Of a DNA stretch of 16,725 nt, positions 14,469 to 16,725 are shown in pieces; within the stretch, counting starts at the first letter, position 1; each line of letters begins with the position of its first letter. Position numbers and translations under genes: made by a program. The notes under the pieces were generated by a model. It had not been told where the DNA came from. It saw nothing but the letters and a program-made list of their open reading frames with translations, and did not search any database. The stretch comes from Oscillospiraceae bacterium (GTDB lineage Bacteria; Bacillota; Clostridia; Oscillospirales; Oscillospiraceae): contig JAISDV010000138.1 of assembly GCA_031264545.1 (NCBI GenBank), forward strand, positions 1-16,725, written 5' to 3'.

Positions 14469-15416
14469 TTACTTTCCCCCCTGACCGATGCTGATTCTGG
14501 GGTCAACCACTCTGTAGAGAAAATCCGCGAGAAAGTTCATGACGATAATAAAGGCCGCGAGGAAAATAGTTGTTCCCATGATGATCGGATAATCGCGGTT
14601 GCTTATGCTCTGGATAAAGTAACGGCCGAGACCGGGAACGGAAAAAACGGTCTCAACCACAAAGCCGCCGCAGAAGGTAAACGCTATCTGTGGACCTAAA
14701 TAGGTTATCACCGGGATAAGCGCGTTCCGCAGCGCGTGTTTGAAGATAATAGGCGTATTCTTCATGCCCTTTGCCTTGGCGGTCTTAATATAGTCTTGTC
14801 CGAGCGCGTCCAGCATGGCGCTTCTCGTCTGCCGCGCGATATAACACATGGGGTAAACTCCGAGTGCGAAACACGGAAGTATATAAGCCTTGACGCCAAG
14901 CGCGGCGTCGAATATCGTCGGGAAAAATCGCAGAGACGCATTGCTGCCGGCAAAGGTCGTCAGCAGCAGGGACGCGACCACAAAGCTTGGCATGGATATT
15001 CCGATAGTCGCAACGATTCGGAGCAGGCTGTCCACCCAGGCACCGCGCTGATAGGCCGCGATCGCGCCTAACGCCACCCCGGCCAGCGCGGCCCAAAGAA
15101 TAGCAAAAAAACCGATTTTTGCGGACACGGGGAACATCTCCGTGATAATGTCCACGACCGGGCGGTTTTTCTGCATTTTAAGCGAAACCCCCATATCGCC
15201 TTGAATAAGATTTTCAAAATACATGCCGAGCTGAACGATCATCGGTTTGTCCAAACCATATTTTTCGTTTAAAGCTTTGATCGTTTCCGGGGACGGTGTT
15301 TTTTCGCTGAGCCAGGGGCCGCCGGGGACGCTGTTCATCAATAAAAAAGTCAGGGTGGCGATGAGCAAAAGCGTCACCAGCGACATACCTAACCTTCCTA
15401 AAGTGTATTTTGCCAT
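14469..15416 (-). CDS. oppB: Oligopeptide-type ABC transporter permease
   Basis: The 315-aa permease has an N-terminal TM helix (about 9-29), the OppB-type extracytoplasmic segment 'NEKYGLDKPMIVQLGMYFEN' (50-69), 'GDMGVSLKMQKNRPV' (73-87), several more TM segments, and the EAA loop 'DYIKTAKAKGMKNTPIIFKH' (208-227). It ends with 'ADFLYRVVDPRI', as in the family. It is the first gene of the operon; the ATG at 15416 is preceded by AGGAAG. The order B-C-D-F is standard, but no oppA (substrate-binding lipoprotein) precedes or follows within the window. Confidence 0.95.
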   Translation of the reverse strand: MAKYTLGRLGMSLVTLLLIATLTFLLMNSVPGGPWLSEKTPSPETIKALNEKYGLDKPMIVQLGMYFENLIQGDMGVSLKMQKNRPVVDIITEMFPVSAKIGFFAILWAALAGVALGAIAAYQRGAWVDSLLRIVATIGISMPSFVVASLLLTTFAGSNASLRFFPTIFDAALGVKAYILPCFALGVYPMCYIARQTRSAMLDALGQDYIKTAKAKGMKNTPIIFKHALRNALIPVITYLGPQIAFTFCGGFVVETVFSVPGLGRYFIQSISNRDYPIIMGTTIFLAAFIIVMNFLADFLYRVVDPRISIGQGGK

Positions 15417-15522
15417 TTTTTCACTTCCTGTTCCGAGATGATGATAGCCGGTCCTTTAACCGCGCTGATCCTGTCCGAAAATCCGGTTGCTGTAAATGCA
15501 GGGTGTGGCTTATATTTAAAAA

Positions 15523-15551
15523 ATTTTATATCAAATATATCGTTCAGTCAA
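15523..15551 (-). promoter_or_regulatory. Sigma-A type promoter of the opp operon
   Basis: On the minus strand TTGACT (15551-15546) is followed by a 17-bp spacer and TAAAAT (15528-15523). Initiation near 15516 would leave a leader of about 100 nt before oppB. The spacer and downstream bases are very AT-rich, which favours melting. Confidence 0.75.
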
Positions 15552-15577
15552 GGTATTCCTGCAACTTTTAGTTTTGG

Positions 15578-15618
15578 TATTATGCGCGGCGTTTACGGAT
15601 GTGGCATAATAGCCGCGC
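15578..15618. repeat. Interlocked inverted repeats upstream of the opp promoter
   Basis: TATTATGC (15578-15585) is the exact reverse complement of GCATAATA (15604-15611). GCGCGGC (15584-15590) is the exact reverse complement of GCCGCGC (15612-15618). The arms alternate A-B-A'-B', so only one pair can form a simple hairpin at a time. The block sits about 30-70 bp upstream of the opp -35 box, a suitable place for an activator or repressor. Confidence 0.55.
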
Positions 15619-15913
15619 GTATACGACGGCTTACTATGCTAAAGCGCTGAAACCGGCATATTTCCTCTTGTGCTGTTTGCAGGGAATCATTCTTGGAGGC
15701 TGTGTTCATATCCGGGTGTAAAAAAAGAAAATCACTCCGCCGAAACGGCGGGAAAGCGCGCTGCATACATCGGCGCGTATATCCCGGGCCTTTTCCGAAT
15801 AGGCTTTTGTGAGCATGGGGACAACTCCTTCCCATACGAAGTGACTCTGAAGACCGCCGGGAAAATGCGCGGCGGTTTCCGCGAAAGCAAAAATGAAACA
15901 AACGGAGGTAGCT

Positions 15914-16543
15914 ATGGAAAATTGTATGACGGGAAACCTTACCCGGCTTTGCGGAAACGTGAATGGCCGGCCTGTTTTTTCGCATTACGGCCGCAGCAGA
16001 AAATTTTATGTTTTCCCGCTGAGCGTACCCAGGCTTTCAGGCGCTGAAGATGTCATCAATATTGTCTGCGGCGAAGAACAGCTGAAAGCGCTTGAACCGG
16101 ATAGCAGCACGATGCTCAAGGTAACGGGAGAACTCCGCTCCTATAACAATAAGAGCGGAGTCGGGAACCGGCTGTTGATTTTTGTATATGCCAATGAAAT
16201 GACGCTCTGCGAAGCTGCGCCGGAAAACCTGATAAGCCTGCGCGGAACGCTCTGCAAGCGGCCGGTTCTGCGGACAACGCCCCTGGGCCGGGAAATATGC
16301 GATATTCTTATCGCCGTCAACCGTCCCTTCGGACGCTCGGACTATCTTCCGTGTATCTCCTGGGGGCAAAATGCGAGAGAGGCCGCCCGTTGGAGCATTG
16401 GCGACATGATCGAGCTTGAAGGCAGGGTACAGAGCCGAAATTACGTAAAAAGCGCCGAAGGCCGACAGGTCTGTAAAACAGCCTTTGAGGTCTCCTCGTC
16501 TTCGGTGAGAAGGACCGAACCAGATTCCGCGCTAAAAATTTAG
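15914..16543 (+). CDS. Single-stranded-DNA-binding-like protein with two tandem OB-fold units
   Basis: The 209-aa protein from the ATG at 15914 (GGAGG about 5 nt upstream) seems to hold two related halves. Residues about 4-100 run from 'GNLTRLCGNVNGRPVFS' through 'FPLSVPRLSG' to 'MLKVTGELRSYNNKSGVGN'. Residues about 105-195 run from 'ENLISLRGTLCKRPVLRTTP' through 'CDILIAVNRPF' to 'DMIELEGRVQSRNYVK'. The second half has the SSB layout: an opening strand, a central 'ILIAVNRPFGRSDYLPC' strand and the closing G-R-V/L-QSR-x-Y strand. Such double-OB proteins occur in Clostridia besides the normal Ssb. There is no acidic C-terminal tail, so recruitment of partner proteins as by Ssb is unlikely. It is the only plus-strand gene in the window. 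Confidence 0.8.
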   Translation: MENCMTGNLTRLCGNVNGRPVFSHYGRSRKFYVFPLSVPRLSGAEDVINIVCGEEQLKALEPDSSTMLKVTGELRSYNNKSGVGNRLLIFVYANEMTLCEAAPENLISLRGTLCKRPVLRTTPLGREICDILIAVNRPFGRSDYLPCISWGQNAREAARWSIGDMIELEGRVQSRNYVKSAEGRQVCKTAFEVSSSSVRRTEPDSALKI

Positions 16544-16725
16544 GGTTGCGAAATAGTCCTCAGGCGTTTCAGCCCTGCGAATCAGCTTCGGCGTCCCGTT
16601 TTCCTGCAGCAGCACCTCCGCGCTGCGCAGCCGCTGCACCCACAGCGGCAGGCGCTGCCCCTGCCGGACGCCCATCATGAGCGCCCGCCCTGCGTTGTAG
16701 CGGAACGCCATGTTGAACAGCGGCG
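16532..16725 (-). CDS. C-terminal fragment of a probable DEAD/DEAH-box (Lhr-like) helicase (partial)
   Basis: Sixty-three codons enter from the right edge and stop at TAG 16534-16532. The product contains 'PLFNMAFRYNAGRALMMGVR', 'QRLPLWVQRLRSAEVLL' and ends '...EDYFATLNF'. The 'FRYNAxRALMMGxRxGxRxPLWVQRLRSxE' pattern is what I associate with the C-terminal region of large Lhr-like ATP-dependent helicases of Clostridia; the helicase motifs themselves lie outside the window, so this rests on recall of that region only. Its last 12 bp overlap the end of the convergent SSB-like gene. Both fit a nucleic-acid theme, though convergent genes need not be linked in function. Confidence 0.6.
   Translation of the reverse strand, partial: PLFNMAFRYNAGRALMMGVRQGQRLPLWVQRLRSAEVLLQENGTPKLIRRAETPEDYFATLNF

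Larger units (their letters stand above)
15417..15913. other. Divergent intergenic region between opp and the SSB-like gene
   Basis: About 500 bp without a supportable gene. From left to right it holds the opp leader and promoter (minus strand), the interlocked repeats at 15578-15618, and a perfect hairpin CCGCCG-AAA-CGGCGG (15737-15751) that on the minus strand precedes a T-rich stretch. A 6-bp dyad ACCGCC...GGCGGT (15853-15876) lies about 40 bp before the SSB-like start. Open frames here lack ribosome sites and do not resemble known proteins. I found no convincing promoter for the plus-strand gene. Confidence 0.55.

Noticed and set aside
15593..15985. Minus-strand 130-codon frame in the opp/SSB intergenic region
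   Set aside because: No ribosome site, unusual composition, and it overlaps the start of the SSB-like gene and the regulatory repeats.
1..16725. CRISPR array, tRNA or rRNA genes
   Set aside because: No regularly spaced repeats and no recognisable tRNA or rRNA sequence were seen on either strand.

Overview
The window looks like a fragment of a Firmicutes genome, most likely class Clostridia and perhaps Oscillospirales. The signs are strong AGGAGG-type Shine-Dalgarno sites, good sigma-A promoters, a PyrK-dependent (class 1B) dihydroorotate dehydrogenase, a remnant of an S-layer homology domain, and a two-OB-fold SSB-like protein facing a probable Lhr-like helicase. The lineage is an inference from gene content and no database was searched. 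Almost everything is on the minus strand; only the SSB-like gene (15914-16543) is on the plus strand.

Region A (1-2480) is visibly less GC-rich than the rest. It holds a tight minus-strand cassette: a two-domain helix-turn-helix protein, a ParA ATPase, a ParB-like protein and the first 14 codons of a fourth gene. The first three overlap one another. This is the kind of partition module carried by plasmids and by integrative conjugative or mobilizable elements. About 300 bp without a confident gene (2465-2781) follows, with a palindrome, an 11-bp-period direct repeat and a good terminator for the pyr operon; an element boundary may lie here.

Region B (2782-6487) is a compact pyrimidine operon transcribed as pyrC-pyrK-pyrD-pyrF, with 0 bp, -4 bp and -1 bp junctions. 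It is driven by a near-consensus promoter (TTGACA, 17 bp, TATCAT) with a very short leader that holds a small hairpin and no room for a PyrR attenuator. pyrB, pyrE and carAB are not in the window.

Region C (6565-9378) is a three-gene minus-strand unit of unknown role: a 97-aa cytosolic protein, a lipoprotein, and a membrane protein with an N-terminal zinc ribbon and a C-terminal transglutaminase-like domain. It ends in a decayed SLH-domain fragment and a terminator. Upstream are alternating inverted repeats built on GGGAAG/CTTCCC and the perfect terminator of the next gene.

Region D (9515-15551) is an oligopeptide-type ABC transporter operon, oppB-oppC-oppD-oppF, with a clear promoter but no substrate-binding protein gene. 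It is followed on the same strand by a membrane-embedded regulator (about 12 TM segments plus a LuxR-type HTH). OppC has an unusually long extracytoplasmic insertion and OppF has an insertion between Walker A and the Q-loop.

Region E (15417-16725) is a roughly 500-bp divergent intergenic region with interlocked inverted repeats, then the SSB-like gene, convergent with and overlapping the 3' end of the probable helicase gene.
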